Shown here: piece by piece, positions 52,719 to 60,918 of the stretch | How the letters are laid out: every line of letters begins with the position of its first letter | Numbering within the stretch: the first letter of the stretch is position 1 | Source: Planctomycetota bacterium | Lineage (GTDB): Bacteria > Planctomycetota > MHYJ01 > JACPRB01 | Assembly: GCA_035574235.1 (NCBI GenBank) | Contig: DATLZA010000021.1 | Span: 1-62,757 of the forward strand | Direction: 5' to 3' | Length of the DNA: 62,757 bases | Translations under genes and position numbers: made by a program | Notes under the pieces: generated by a model | Told to the model about the DNA's origin: nothing | What the model saw: only the letters and a program-made list of their open reading frames with translations | Databases searched by the model: none

Positions 52719-53225
52719 TCAGCTCCGATGGGTCGAAGGCTCCGCCTCCGCCCCCTCCTGGCGCAGGCGGTCGTCCAGCCAGCGCAGAACGTCCATGGAC
52801 GTGATGATCCCTTCCACCCTCCCGCCGTCCCCCACCACGATCACGCGGTGAATTCCCAGCGCCATCATGCTGTGGACCACGTCCCGGATCGGCGATTCCG
52901 GAAAGGCCGTCACCATGCCGTACGTCATAAGATCGCTCACGACGGCCCCTTCCAGAAGCTCCCAAGGCCAGCGCGTTCTCGCCGAGGCGCGGCGCTCCAG
53001 CGTAATGTCTTCCTGGGGAATCAGTCCATCCGCCCGATCCCGCACATAGCGGGCCAGATCCTTGAGGCTGAACACCCCGATCGCCCGCCCGTGCCGGTCC
53101 ACCACCGGAGCCCCGCTGACCCTCCAGGACAAAAGGAGCCGCGCCGCCTCCGGTACCGAAGCGCTCGCCGGAAGCGTAAACACCGGCCGCGTCATAAGGT
53201 CCCGGGCCATCGTCGCCGTTTTCAT
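52719..53225 (-). CDS. CBS-domain-pair protein
   Basis: The 168-residue protein consists of two CBS motifs (MARDLMTRPVFTLPASASVPEAARLLLSWRVSGAPVVDRHGRAIGVFSLKDLARY; DLMTYGMVTAFPESPIRDVVHSMMALGIHRVIVVGDGGRVEGIITSMDVLRWL). Such pairs bind adenine nucleotides and sense energy state. It is first gene of the norZ operon. GGAGAAG lies upstream; an ATG six bases earlier is also possible. Confidence 0.85.
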   Translation of the reverse strand: MKTATMARDLMTRPVFTLPASASVPEAARLLLSWRVSGAPVVDRHGRAIGVFSLKDLARYVRDRADGLIPQEDITLERRASARTRWPWELLEGAVVSDLMTYGMVTAFPESPIRDVVHSMMALGIHRVIVVGDGGRVEGIITSMDVLRWLDDRLRQEGAEAEPSTHRS

Positions 53226-53272
53226 CCGCATCTTCTCCCGGCCCCTCCGGGCCATACCGCCGGCTTTTTCTT

Positions 53273-53288
53273 CGCAAGAACCGTGCCG
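53273..53288 (-). promoter_or_regulatory. Sigma-54 promoter of CBS-hemerythrin-norZ operon
   Basis: CGGCACGGTTCTTGCG matches consensus except at the first base. Predicted +1 is near 53262, giving a leader of about 37 bases. Confidence 0.75.
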
Positions 53289-53293
53289 CAGCC

Positions 53294-53305
53294 GCCGATT
53301 TTCGC
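53294..53305. promoter_or_regulatory. Short dyad between divergent sigma-54 promoters
   Basis: GCCGATTTTCGC differs by one base from GCGGATTTTCGC at 58668-58679. It sits exactly between the two promoters, unusually close for a sigma-54 activator site, so it may be repressive or a parking site. Confidence 0.4.
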
Positions 53306-53306
53306 C

Positions 53307-53322
53307 CGGCATCGGTCTTGCT
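53307..53322 (+). promoter_or_regulatory. Sigma-54 promoter of 29-residue membrane protein
   Basis: CGGCATCGGTCTTGCT keeps GG-N10-GC and TTGCT. Predicted +1 is near 53333. Confidence 0.6.
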
Positions 53323-53356
53323 GAGATCCTTTGAGAACACATCCGAGAGGTGATGC

Positions 53357-53446
53357 ATGAGCCTTCCGACGTGGGCCGCCTTCCTCGTCCTGACGGCGCT
53401 TACGGTCGTTCTGTCGATCCTGACTTTCCTCGACCGCAAGCACTAG
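53357..53446 (+). CDS. 29-residue single-span membrane protein
   Basis: It begins MSLPTWAAFLVLTALTVV, continues hydrophobic to about residue 23 and ends FLDRKH. This is one transmembrane helix with a short polar tail, like small subunits of respiratory complexes. GAGAGG precedes the ATG, and a sigma-54 promoter lies about 35 bases upstream, divergent from the norZ operon. It may be a small regulatory or assembly peptide for that operon's products. Confidence 0.6.
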   Translation: MSLPTWAAFLVLTALTVVLSILTFLDRKH

Positions 53447-53509
53447 ACCCGCCGACCGGAACCGACCCACTGCCCTCGGTCCTTCGCGTCCGAAAAAGTC
53501 CGCGCCGCC

Positions 53510-53523
53510 GCGCAAAAATCCGC
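53510..53523. promoter_or_regulatory. UAS-like dyad (for 53567 promoter)
   Basis: GCGCAAAAATCCGC matches the proposed dyad at 12 of 14 positions, 43 bases upstream of the -24 element. Confidence 0.55.
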
Positions 53524-53566
53524 ACCCGCCCCGCTTCCCTTCGAAGCGCCGGCCGAGCCGGCGGCG

Positions 53567-53581
53567 TGGCCCGCCGCTTGC
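53567..53581 (+). promoter_or_regulatory. Sigma-54 promoter of third universal stress gene
   Basis: TGGCCCGCCGCTTGC matches TGGC-CG-N4-TTGC. Predicted +1 is near 53593. Confidence 0.75.
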
Positions 53582-53617
53582 GAATTCCCCCTCGAACCCA
53601 TTTTGGGAGAGCGCTCC

Positions 53618-54535
53618 ATGCCGCAAAAGATGCTCGTGGCCTTGGATGGAACCCGGCCGTCGGAATCGGTCCTTTCGCATGTAAGCTCCCTCTTGAAGCT
53701 CATCGACGCCGATGTCACGCTTCTGCGCGTCCTTCCCCGCGCCTCGGTCGGCGACGAGGCCCAGGCCCGCTCCTACCTCGAATCGCTGGCGCGCCCGCTT
53801 CGACAGAAAGGAGTGTTCGTCGAGACGGCGGTCGCGTGCGGAAAGCCCGCCGATAAGATCCTGGAGGCTCTCGAGAAGGGGCGTTACGGCCTCCTGGCGC
53901 TTTCGAGCCGTCGCAAGAAGGGGCTTCGGCGCATCGTCCTGGGAAGCGTGGCGGAGGAGATCCTGCGGCGTACCCCCGTGCCGGTCTTCGTGACCGCCCC
54001 TTCGCCCGAGGGCTCCCCGCCGCCGTCCGCGCCCCGGACGATCGTGGTTCCCCTGGACGGATCGCATCGCTCCGCGGCCGTTCTGGAGCCGGTGGCGGAT
54101 CTGGCCCAGGCGGCCGGCGCCCGGGTTTCCTTCGTCACGGTGGTCTCTCCCACGGATCCCGAAGAACTGCCCGTGGAAACCGCCGCCCGGACGCTGTTCT
54201 CCCGGCAGAAGGCTCTCGAGCGCCGCGGCCTGAGCGTGGAGCTGGCGGTTCTCTTCGGCGACCCGGTGAACGAAATCCTCCGTTTTGCCGAAAGCCGCGC
54301 GGCCGATCTGATCGCCCTGGCGACGCACGGGCGGACCGGTCTGAACCGCTGGCGCTACGGAAGCATCACGGAGGCGATCCTGCGGAAAAGCCGGGTGCCC
54401 CTCCTCGTGGTGCGCTCGACGGCCCAGCTCCGGAGCCGCCCCCTCCGTGCGCGCGCCGTGGAGGCGCGGCGAAGAGCCCTGCGGACCGCGTCCGCCGGAT
54501 CCGGTCTGAGCCGGAGCCCTTACCGCGGGGGATAA
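53618..54535 (+). CDS. Tandem universal stress protein
   Basis: The 305-residue protein has two Usp domains. The first has a degenerate nucleotide tail (LSSRRKKGLRRIVLGSVAEEILRRT); the second is intact (LATHGRTGLNRWRYGSITEAILRKS). An Arg-rich extension of about 35 residues follows. GGGAGAG precedes the ATG. The 3' end overlaps the convergent CBS gene by 16 bases. Confidence 0.85.
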   Translation: MPQKMLVALDGTRPSESVLSHVSSLLKLIDADVTLLRVLPRASVGDEAQARSYLESLARPLRQKGVFVETAVACGKPADKILEALEKGRYGLLALSSRRKKGLRRIVLGSVAEEILRRTPVPVFVTAPSPEGSPPPSAPRTIVVPLDGSHRSAAVLEPVADLAQAAGARVSFVTVVSPTDPEELPVETAARTLFSRQKALERRGLSVELAVLFGDPVNEILRFAESRAADLIALATHGRTGLNRWRYGSITEAILRKSRVPLLVVRSTAQLRSRPLRARAVEARRRALRTASAGSGLSRSPYRGG

Positions 54536-55134
54536 GAGTCCCTTTCGCCCTGCGACGCGGAATCCCGAACGTCCGTCGCCGCCCCCGCCGGCGCGCGTCC
54601 CCGCACCCGGAGCACGACGTTCCACCTCCGGCGACCTTCGTCCCGGACCGTGACCAGGCTCCGCAGCGCCAGTCCCCGCAACCGGCGACGCAGCGCCTCG
54701 AGAAGATCCGCCTCGTCTCCCACCGTCATCGTCAGGCGGGCGCCCCGCTGGCCGATTCCCAGCATTCCGCAAAGGGCGCGGAAAAGATCGGATTCCGTGA
54801 TGATCCCGACGACCCGGCCGCCGGCGACCACCGGAAGGCCGGAGATCTTCCGCCGCAACATGAGCTGAGCCGCCCCCTCGAGCGTCTCGTCCCGCTCGAC
54901 GGTCACCGGATCCGGCGTCATCACGTCGCTTACCCGCAGCCCGCGGCCGCGCGCCGCCGCCGGCCCCAGGGCCGCCTGCAGGTCGCTGCGCGTCACGATC
55001 CCCACGAGCCTTCCGCCCTCGACCACCGGAAGCCGCCGCACTCTTCGGCAATCCATGAGATCGAGCGCCTCCGGGGCCGAAACGCCTCCCAACACCGTCA
55101 CCACGGGAGCCGACATCCAGTCGCGAACGAACAT
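54520..55134 (-). CDS. CBS-domain-pair protein with C-terminal ACT-like region
   Basis: In the 204-residue protein, two CBS motifs (MFVRDWMSAPVVTVLGGVSAPEALDLM; VSDVMTPDPVTVERDETLEGAAQLML) are followed by LTMTVGDEADLLEALRRRLRGLALRSLVTVRDEGRRRWNVVLRV, which has ACT-like pattern. It is second in an operon with the small hemerythrin (12-base gap), and GGGGAGG precedes the ATG. Confidence 0.82.
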   Translation of the reverse strand: MFVRDWMSAPVVTVLGGVSAPEALDLMDCRRVRRLPVVEGGRLVGIVTRSDLQAALGPAAARGRGLRVSDVMTPDPVTVERDETLEGAAQLMLRRKISGLPVVAGGRVVGIITESDLFRALCGMLGIGQRGARLTMTVGDEADLLEALRRRLRGLALRSLVTVRDEGRRRWNVVLRVRGRAPAGAATDVRDSASQGERDSYPPR

Positions 55135-55146
55135 ATCGTGCCTCCC

Positions 55147-55551
55147 CTACAAGAGCCCCTGGAATTCCCCGCCCTCCGGCCTGAACGTCGCCGCCTTCAC
55201 GGCGGCCGGAAAACGCCGCTCCTCCTCGCGGACATGCCGGCGACAGCAGGCGATGAACGCGCGACAGGCGTGAACAAGCGGAAGAACCGAGACTTCCCCC
55301 TCGCGGCGCACCACCTCCAGAAGCGTCCGGATCGCCTCCGCATACGCTTCCGGAAGGGACAGACTCCGCCCCGCGGGCGAAACCGTTTCGCATGCCGTCC
55401 GACGATGGCGATCGAGGGCGATCTCGAGCGCCCCCATCGCCCATCGCAGCTCCCGGAGGTCCAGGGGCTGCAGGGCCGCTTCCAACCAATCCAAGAGAGC
55501 CCGAAGATCTTCGTGCTCGTTCCGCGGAAGGGCGGTCGCCGTGCCGTTCAC
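55147..55551 (-). CDS. Small hemerythrin-like protein
   Basis: The 134-residue helical protein has His/Glu motifs in hemerythrin order: RNEHEDLRALLDW, LDRHRRTAC, and CRRHVREEERRFPAAV. The set is less complete than in the other two hemerythrins, so metal content is uncertain. GTG start; sigma-54 +1 is predicted two to three bases upstream, giving a leaderless mRNA. Confidence 0.68.
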   Translation of the reverse strand: MNGTATALPRNEHEDLRALLDWLEAALQPLDLRELRWAMGALEIALDRHRRTACETVSPAGRSLSLPEAYAEAIRTLLEVVRREGEVSVLPLVHACRAFIACCRRHVREEERRFPAAVKAATFRPEGGEFQGLL

Positions 55552-55563
55552 AAAGGGAACAGA

Positions 55564-55579
55564 AGCAATCGGCCGGCCA
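55564..55579 (-). promoter_or_regulatory. Sigma-54 promoter of hemerythrin-CBS operon
   Basis: TGGCCGGCCGATTGCT keeps TGGC, GG-N10-GC and TTGCT. Predicted +1 is near 55553. Confidence 0.7.
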
Positions 55580-55632
55580 CGCGGCGTCCGGCAGCCTTCG
55601 CCTCCCGGGTCGCGGAAAAGATCGCCCGGTAG

Positions 55633-55646
55633 GCGTGAAATTCCGC
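55633..55646. promoter_or_regulatory. UAS-like dyad (for 55564 promoter)
   Basis: GCGTGAAATTCCGC matches the proposed dyad at 12 of 14 positions, 53 bases upstream of the -24 element and just past the activator gene's stop. Confidence 0.5.
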
Positions 55647-55662
55647 GCCCCGGGGGACGCCC

Positions 55663-57045
55663 TCAGGACGTCGAGGGGGCCTCCCCCTTCACCAAGCCGA
55701 ACTTCACCATCCGGTAGTGAATCTGGTCCCGCGTCATTCCGAGCAACTCGCCCGCCCGCGTCTGATTTCCACCGGTGCGCTCGAGAGCCTGGACCACCAG
55801 ATCCCGCTCCAGATCGTCGAATCGAATCCCCTTGGGCGGCAGAACGAATGCCCGCCGGCCGGTCTCCGGTGAGGCGGCTCCCCGTCCGACGACGACGTCG
55901 TCTTCGCCGATGTCCGGGCCCGAACCCAGAAGAACCGCGCGCTCGACGACGTTGCGCAGCTCGCGCACGTTCCCCGGCCAGTCGTACGCCTCGAGCTTCC
56001 GCAACGCCTCCGGCGTCACGCGCAGGGTCCCGCGCCGGAAATCCGTCCCGAAGTGCCTCAGGAAGTGCTCGACGAGCGGCGCAATGTCCTCCCGCCGCTC
56101 CCGCAAGGGCGGAAGGTCCAGGGTAATCACGTTGAGGCGGTAGTACAGATCTTCCCGGAAACTTTTTTCCTCGATCGCCTTCTCCAGGTTGCGGTTCGTG
56201 GCGGCGATGACCCGCACATCGACCCGGATGTCCTGCGTCCCCCCGATGCGCCGAAAGGTCTTCTCTTCGAGGACGCGCAGAAGCTTGGCCTGAAGCGTGG
56301 CGGACATGTCTCCGATTTCGTCGAGAAAGACGGTGCCTCCGTCGGCCAGCTCGAAAAGCCCCTTCTTCTGGGCCTTGGCGTCCGTGAAGGCGCCTTTCTC
56401 GTGACCGAAAAGCTCGCTCTCCAGGAGCGTGTCCTGCAGAGCCGTGCAGGTGATGTTCATGAAGGGTCGGTCCGCCCGCGAGGATTCGTAATGAATCGCC
56501 TTGGCGACGACGTCCTTGCCCGTGCCGCTTTCTCCGCGGACGAGAACCGTCGTCGCCTGGCTGGCCGCCACCTTGCGGACGAGCGCCGCGATCTCCTGCA
56601 TGGCCTTCGATCGCCCCACAAGGGTGTGCGCGCCGAATTGAGCCTTGCGCTCGCGCGCCTGTTCGGCGACCATCCGCCGCAGCGTCGACGCCTCCAGCGC
56701 GCGCTTCACCGTCAAGGCCAGCTCGTCCATGTTGAACGGCTTGGCGATGTAATCGTACGCGCCGAGTTTCATGGCGGCCACCGCGGTCTCCACCGTCGAA
56801 TAGGCGGTGATGAGAACGACCGGAAGATCGGGACGCTCCGCCTGAAGGTTCCGCAGGATCGTCAGACCGTCCGTATCGGGAAGCTTCAGATCCAGAAGCA
56901 CCAGGTCCGGCGGCTGGCGCTCCAGCGCGGCGGCCGCCGACCGGCCGTCTTCGGCTTCCGCGACGGCGTGTCCCTCGCGCGTCAGGCGCTCGCGAAGCGA
57001 CCAGCGGATGAGTTTCTCGTCGTCGATCACCAGAATGTGGCTCAT
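55663..57045 (-). CDS. NtrC-family sigma-54 response regulator
   Basis: In this 460-residue protein, residues 3-118 are a receiver ([12 protein letters not shown], Asp in [10 protein letters not shown], Lys in IAKPFN). Residues 140-370 are the AAA+ activator with [23 protein letters not shown] (loop GAFTDA), [12 protein letters not shown] and [15 protein letters not shown]. Residues about 415-450 are a Fis-type HTH ([31 protein letters not shown]). ATG overlaps the kinase stop. As the only canonical sigma-54 activator in the window, it is the natural candidate for the surrounding sigma-54 promoters. Confidence 0.92.
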   Translation of the reverse strand: MSHILVIDDEKLIRWSLRERLTREGHAVAEAEDGRSAAAALERQPPDLVLLDLKLPDTDGLTILRNLQAERPDLPVVLITAYSTVETAVAAMKLGAYDYIAKPFNMDELALTVKRALEASTLRRMVAEQARERKAQFGAHTLVGRSKAMQEIAALVRKVAASQATTVLVRGESGTGKDVVAKAIHYESSRADRPFMNITCTALQDTLLESELFGHEKGAFTDAKAQKKGLFELADGGTVFLDEIGDMSATLQAKLLRVLEEKTFRRIGGTQDIRVDVRVIAATNRNLEKAIEEKSFREDLYYRLNVITLDLPPLRERREDIAPLVEHFLRHFGTDFRRGTLRVTPEALRKLEAYDWPGNVRELRNVVERAVLLGSGPDIGEDDVVVGRGAASPETGRRAFVLPPKGIRFDDLERDLVVQALERTGGNQTRAGELLGMTRDQIHYRMVKFGLVKGEAPSTS

Positions 57046-58634
57046 CGGGGAATCTCCACGGTCACCTTCGTGCCCCTCCCGGGAACGCTCTCCAAATCGA
57101 TCGTCCCCCCGTGCGCCTCCACGATCTTCCGGCTGATCGCCAGCCCCAATCCCGTTCCGCGCGTCTTGGTCGTGAAGAACGGCCGGAAGACGTCGCGCAC
57201 ATGCGCCGGATCGACGCCGCTTCCGGAATCCTGAACCTCCACTCGGAGCCAATCCCGCTCCGGCCGGACGCGCACCTGAAGCTCGCCCCCGTCCGGCATC
57301 GCCTCGACGGCGTTCTGGAAGAGGTTGATCCACACCTGTTCCAGAAGCCGCGCGTCGGCCGACACGCGCACCCCCTCCGCCCCCTCGACGGAAAACCGGA
57401 TTCCTTGGGCGGCCCCCCGCGGCTCCGCCGCCGCCCAGGCGCGCGCCAGCGAGCCTTCGAGATCGATCTCCTGCCGCAGCGGAACGGCCGGCCGGGCGAA
57501 GACCAGAAGATCCCGGACGATGCGGTCCAGCCGGCCGATCTGCTCCAGAATCTCCCCCACGATGTCCCGGCGCGGATCGTCCGCCGGCATCGTGTCCCGG
57601 AGCACCTGGACGGCCCCGCTGACTCCCGCCAGGGGATTTTTGATCTCGTGCGCCACCGTGGCCGCCAGCTCCCCCACCGCGGCCAGACTCTGGGCCCGGA
57701 TCAGCTCCTCCTGCAACCGCTTCATCTCCGTCACATCCCGCAAAATCGACGACCGCCCGAGCACCCGCCCCTTCTTGTCCCGAAGAAGCGTCGAGGTCCC
57801 GCTGACCCGCACCCGCCGCCCGTCTTTGGCCACCCGCTCGACCGCTTCCACCTGAAGATAGCCCCGCTCCTCCAGAATCTTCAGCAGACGGCTTTCCTCG
57901 GCGCTGTGGCGCGTCTCCGGAGGGAAAAGAATGCCGTGATCCTTCCCCACGATCTCGTCCGGGGCGTACCCGAAGATCCGCCGCGCCCCCTCGTTCCACG
58001 TCCGAATCCGGTTCTGAGCGTCGATGACGACGATGGCCTCCGCGGAATTCTGGAGAATGCTTTCGAGGTATTCGCTCTTCTCCCGCAGTTCGTCCATCAG
58101 ACGGGTCCGCTCGATGGCGATGGCCATGTGGCCCACGATCGCCCGCAGGACGTCCTCGTGCCGCGAGGTGTAGACCCCCGCCCGCCGGCTCGAAAAAAAC
58201 ATGACCCCGACCGGCTTCCCCTGGAGCCGAAGCGGCAGCGTGAGGCTCGCCCGCATCCCCTCGCGCACGATCAGCCGCGTCGATTCGCTCTCCGGCTTGC
58301 GCGCCAGATATTCTTCGAGATCATTGATGATCCGCGACCGCCCCTCGCGCAAAAGGGGCTCCAGACTCGAGCCCGACACGGAGCCCGAATAACCTTTTCC
58401 AAGCACCATCTCTCCGTCCGACCGCGCGGCGACGATGGTCAACTTCCGGCAGGCCGAATCCGTGAGGGCCACCGCAATCCGGTTGTACGGAACCAGATCC
58501 CGCAGGCGGTCGTAGATCAGTTCGAACACTTCCTCGAAAGACCGGCCGAGATTCAGACTCTCGACCAGCTCGTTCAGAAGATCGACCCGAAAATCCCGAG
58601 ACGTCGGGGAGTCCCCCGCGCTGCGATCCTCCAC
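57042..58634 (-). CDS. GAF-PAS sensor histidine kinase (NtrB-type)
   Basis: In the 530-residue cytoplasmic kinase, residues about 25-185 are GAF ([21 protein letters not shown]...[21 protein letters not shown]), 195-310 PAS ([40 protein letters not shown]), then HisKA ([12 protein letters not shown]) and HATPase_c ([39 protein letters not shown]). The first gene of the kinase-activator operon. GTG start with AGGAGG five bases upstream. GAF could hold a heme or Fe-S ligand sensor, but no Cys cluster is evident. Confidence 0.9.
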   Translation of the reverse strand: MEDRSAGDSPTSRDFRVDLLNELVESLNLGRSFEEVFELIYDRLRDLVPYNRIAVALTDSACRKLTIVAARSDGEMVLGKGYSGSVSGSSLEPLLREGRSRIINDLEEYLARKPESESTRLIVREGMRASLTLPLRLQGKPVGVMFFSSRRAGVYTSRHEDVLRAIVGHMAIAIERTRLMDELREKSEYLESILQNSAEAIVVIDAQNRIRTWNEGARRIFGYAPDEIVGKDHGILFPPETRHSAEESRLLKILEERGYLQVEAVERVAKDGRRVRVSGTSTLLRDKKGRVLGRSSILRDVTEMKRLQEELIRAQSLAAVGELAATVAHEIKNPLAGVSGAVQVLRDTMPADDPRRDIVGEILEQIGRLDRIVRDLLVFARPAVPLRQEIDLEGSLARAWAAAEPRGAAQGIRFSVEGAEGVRVSADARLLEQVWINLFQNAVEAMPDGGELQVRVRPERDWLRVEVQDSGSGVDPAHVRDVFRPFFTTKTRGTGLGLAISRKIVEAHGGTIDLESVPGRGTKVTVEIPR

Positions 58635-58648
58635 GCGACCTCCTGATC

Positions 58649-58664
58649 CGCAAAAACCGTACCT
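58649..58664 (-). promoter_or_regulatory. Candidate sigma-54 promoter of kinase-activator operon
   Basis: AGGTACGGTTTTTGCG keeps GG-N10-GC and TTGC. +1 would fall about four bases before the GTG, removing the ribosome site from the mRNA, so either the message is leaderless or this site is not used. Confidence 0.45.
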
Positions 58665-58665
58665 C

Positions 58666-58681
58666 CTGCGGATTTTCGCAG
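58666..58681. promoter_or_regulatory. Short dyad next to kinase promoter
   Basis: CTGCGGATTTTCGCAG has perfect five-base arms and resembles the regulon dyad with a shorter centre. Confidence 0.45.
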
Positions 58682-58704
58682 AAAGAGCGGGATTTCACAA
58701 AGCG

Positions 58705-58722
58705 GTGCGGAAAATTCCGCAC
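58705..58722. promoter_or_regulatory. Best UAS dyad of the regulon
   Basis: GTGCGGAAAATTCCGCAC has perfect eight-base arms around AA. It lies 30 bases upstream of the 58752 promoter and 41 bases upstream of the divergent 58649 promoter, so it could serve both. Confidence 0.65.
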
Positions 58723-58751
58723 CCGGTCGGGATTCTCCGCGTTTCCCCTTC

Positions 58752-58767
58752 TGGCCCGCCGTTTGCA
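58752..58767 (+). promoter_or_regulatory. Sigma-54 promoter of hemerythrin-cytochrome c operon
   Basis: TGGCCCGCCGTTTGCA is a near-ideal -24/-12 element. Predicted +1 is near 58778. The leader holds two short overlapping frames (58782-58811 and 58808-58858) ending on the hemerythrin start. Confidence 0.8.
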
Positions 58768-58854
58768 TCTTCCCCTTCACCATGAGAGAATCCGGCCGAT
58801 TCGGGAGATGATGCAGGCTCCGCCGGCCGGACGTGGCGAGAATCCCTTGGAGGC

Positions 58855-59349
58855 TTGAAGCCGGTGACCGCCGACTTCTCCGGACATCCCGATTCGATCG
58901 ACGACGTCCTGGGACACGACCATCAAAGGTTGGACGAAGCGCTCCGGACGTTTTCGGAGGCGCTTCAGACGAGGCCCGAGGCAGCCCGTGAACTTCTCGA
59001 GCGCCTGGACGGACGGCTCCTCTTCCACATGCAATGGGAAGAAGCACGCCTCTTCCCGGCCGTGCGGGCGCGCGCGACGGCGGCGCAGAGGCGAAGCCTG
59101 GAGTCTCTGGAAATCGATCACGAACGCCTTCGGGAAACCCTCGAGGACATGAAGGCCGCGCTGAACCGAGGAGAGGTCCCGGCCGCTCGGCGGCGGCTCG
59201 AGGATCTTCTCATCTTTCTCCAGGGACACAACTACGACGAAGAACACGGCGTCTACGTGGACGCCGACCGGCTCCTCTCCCCCCGGGAACGACGGGAGCT
59301 CCTGGCCGCTTTCCGCCGGGAACGCGCCGAAAGCGATTCTTCCCCATGA
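58855..59349 (+). CDS. Hemerythrin-domain protein
   Basis: The 164-residue hemerythrin has ligand motifs in order: LGHDHQRLDEAL, LLFHMQWEEARLFPAV, LEIDHERLRETL and LQGHNYDEEHGVYVDAD. The TTG at 58855 overlaps the TGA of a short upstream frame (TTGA) and so may be reached by coupling; GTG 58864, ten bases after GGAGG, is the alternative. Its stop overlaps the cytochrome c start. Likely binds NO or O2. Confidence 0.85.
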   Translation: MKPVTADFSGHPDSIDDVLGHDHQRLDEALRTFSEALQTRPEAARELLERLDGRLLFHMQWEEARLFPAVRARATAAQRRSLESLEIDHERLRETLEDMKAALNRGEVPAARRRLEDLLIFLQGHNYDEEHGVYVDADRLLSPRERRELLAAFRRERAESDSSP

Positions 59350-60215
59350 AGCCGACGTATGTCGCGGCGGTCGCAGGATTCGCCGGTCTCCTCGTCCTCT
59401 CCTTGACGCGGCCCGACGCCGGTCCGCCGCGTCTTCCGCCGGCGTCCTCCCGGCCCCGCTGGAGCGCGGTCCCCGTGGAACCGCCGCCGGCGCCGCCGGC
59501 GGAGCTCCTTCCCCAGGGCGAGCGGCTGTATCGCTGGTACTGCATCCCCTGCCATGGACCGGAGGGCCGCGGGGACGGCCCGACGGGAGAACGCCTTGTC
59601 GTCCGGCCGCGCGACCTCACGCAGGGGATCTACAAGCTCAAGACGTCCGCTCCGGGAGAGATGCCCTTCGACGAGGATCTTTATCGGACCATCACGGCCG
59701 GAATTCCGCCCTCCGGCATGCCCCCGTTCACGGATTTCGATGCCCGCGACCGCTGGTCCCTGGTGGCCTACGTCAAGTCGCTGGCGAGGGACTCTTCAGG
59801 GGCTTCTCTCTTCGAACGCTTCCCCGCCCGCACGAAGGGAATCGCCGAAACGCCGCGTGCCTCGGGAAATCCCCAGCGCGGCCACCGGTTGTATGAAGGC
59901 CTTGCGGGATGCGCCTCCTGCCATGGCGAAAAGGGGCGGGGAGACGGTCCGGCGGCTCCGTTCCTTCGGGACTCCGCCGGGCGGCCCGTCCGCGTGCCGG
60001 ACTTCGCCCTGGGATTCGCGCTCTTCCTGGGCGGATCCGCTCCCGAGGACGTCTTCCGCGTTCTCACCCTGGGTTTCGAAGGATCGCCCATGCCTTCCTT
60101 CGCCGGGCTGTCCGAACAGGACCGCTGGGACCTCGCCCATTTCGTCACGTCGCTTTACGTCCCTCTGGAAGAGGACGAACGGGCCTTCCTGCGACGGTAC
60201 GCCGAAGGGCGCTGA
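59346..60215 (+). CDS. Exported diheme cytochrome c
   Basis: The 289-residue protein has an N-terminal signal or anchor (VAAVAGFAGLLVLSL), a Pro-rich linker and two cytochrome c domains: heme motifs CIPCH (about residue 62) with distal Met in SGMPPF, and CASCH (about residue 190) with Met in SPMPSF. It is coupled by ATGA to the hemerythrin. It could carry electrons in nitrogen-oxide or oxygen respiration; the direct partner is unknown. Confidence 0.88.
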   Translation: MKPTYVAAVAGFAGLLVLSLTRPDAGPPRLPPASSRPRWSAVPVEPPPAPPAELLPQGERLYRWYCIPCHGPEGRGDGPTGERLVVRPRDLTQGIYKLKTSAPGEMPFDEDLYRTITAGIPPSGMPPFTDFDARDRWSLVAYVKSLARDSSGASLFERFPARTKGIAETPRASGNPQRGHRLYEGLAGCASCHGEKGRGDGPAAPFLRDSAGRPVRVPDFALGFALFLGGSAPEDVFRVLTLGFEGSPMPSFAGLSEQDRWDLAHFVTSLYVPLEEDERAFLRRYAEGR

Positions 60216-60292
60216 ACCGGTTTCGCCCGCGCGAAGCCCCGCGGACGGGGAAAGGGCGGACCCGTTCCGCCCTTCCCCGTCCCGCTTCCGTC

Positions 60293-60514
60293 TTACGGCC
60301 TGGACCCCTTCGCACACTCGGGGCACTCCGGTGGATTCTTCCGGCAGTCCACGGACTTCCCCTCCACCACGCAGTAGATCTTCGGAGGATTGGCCTTCCG
60401 GTCCGGCACGCCGAACCGGCACTGCTCGCAGGGCAACCCCGCCCGCGCCGCACTCGCACAGCCGGCCAGGAGAGCCAGAAGCCCCACGCCCACGATTCCG
60501 CGAATTCCTTTCAT
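60293..60514 (-). CDS. Small Cys-rich lipoprotein
   Basis: The 73-residue protein has a type II signal peptide with lipobox LAGC, then CEQC, YC, DC and CPEC. The pairs could bind a metal or form disulfides. AAGGAAAGGA precedes the ATG. It has its own sigma-54 promoter and a dyad further upstream, so it belongs to the same regulon. No family recognised. Confidence 0.65.
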   Translation of the reverse strand: MKGIRGIVGVGLLALLAGCASAARAGLPCEQCRFGVPDRKANPPKIYCVVEGKSVDCRKNPPECPECAKGSRP

Positions 60515-60560
60515 GTCCTTTCCTTCCACAAAGTTCACCGTCGTCGAACGCCTTCCAGGG

Positions 60561-60576
60561 AGCAAATGACATTCCA
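60561..60576 (-). promoter_or_regulatory. Sigma-54 promoter of Cys-rich lipoprotein
   Basis: TGGAATGTCATTTGCT keeps TGG, GG-N10-GC and TTGCT. Predicted +1 is near 60550, leaving room for the ribosome site. Confidence 0.6.
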
Positions 60577-60639
60577 GGGCGCTTGGACGCGGGGTTCCTC
60601 CGGCCCGTGGCCCCCGTCGGCGGCAATTTCAACGTCGCC

Positions 60640-60653
60640 GCGGACTTTTCCGC
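60640..60653. promoter_or_regulatory. UAS-like dyad (for 60561 promoter)
   Basis: GCGGACTTTTCCGC has perfect GCGGA/TCCGC arms and resembles the regulon dyad, 63 bases upstream of the -24 element. Confidence 0.45.
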
Positions 60654-60723
60654 GCCGCCTCCGAACACAACTGCCCCCGCGCGGCCCGCCTTCCCCGGCA
60701 TGAAAGTTGCGGACGGGGACAGC

Positions 60724-60918
60724 ATGACCCTGGATCCTTCGATGACCGCCGCCGAAATCGCCCGGCGGTATCCGAGCGCCCTGAAGGTGTTCGCGCGCCA
60801 CCGGATCGATCTCTGCTGCGGCGGACGAAAGTCTCTGGCGGAAATCGCCCGACTTCACGGCATCGACCTCAAGGCTCTGATCGAAGAACTCCTGTCGGCG
60901 ATTCAGGAGGCGGCGTGA
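60724..60918 (+). CDS. DUF542 (ScdA/RIC N-terminal) protein
   Basis: The 64-residue protein is only the DUF542 domain: AAEIARRYPSALKVFARHRIDLCCGGRKSLAEIARLHGID. In full-length RIC/YtfE/ScdA this CCGG domain precedes a hemerythrin-like di-iron domain that repairs NO-damaged Fe-S clusters. Here the hemerythrin part is absent but hemerythrins are encoded nearby. GGGGA precedes the ATG. Its stop overlaps the NnrS gene. Confidence 0.85.
   Translation: MTLDPSMTAAEIARRYPSALKVFARHRIDLCCGGRKSLAEIARLHGIDLKALIEELLSAIQEAA

Noticed and set aside
53350-53856. 168-codon frame overlapping the 29-residue protein and third universal stress gene
   Set aside because: The sequence is Arg/Pro-rich without domains and runs across a sigma-54 promoter and into a clear universal stress gene in another frame.
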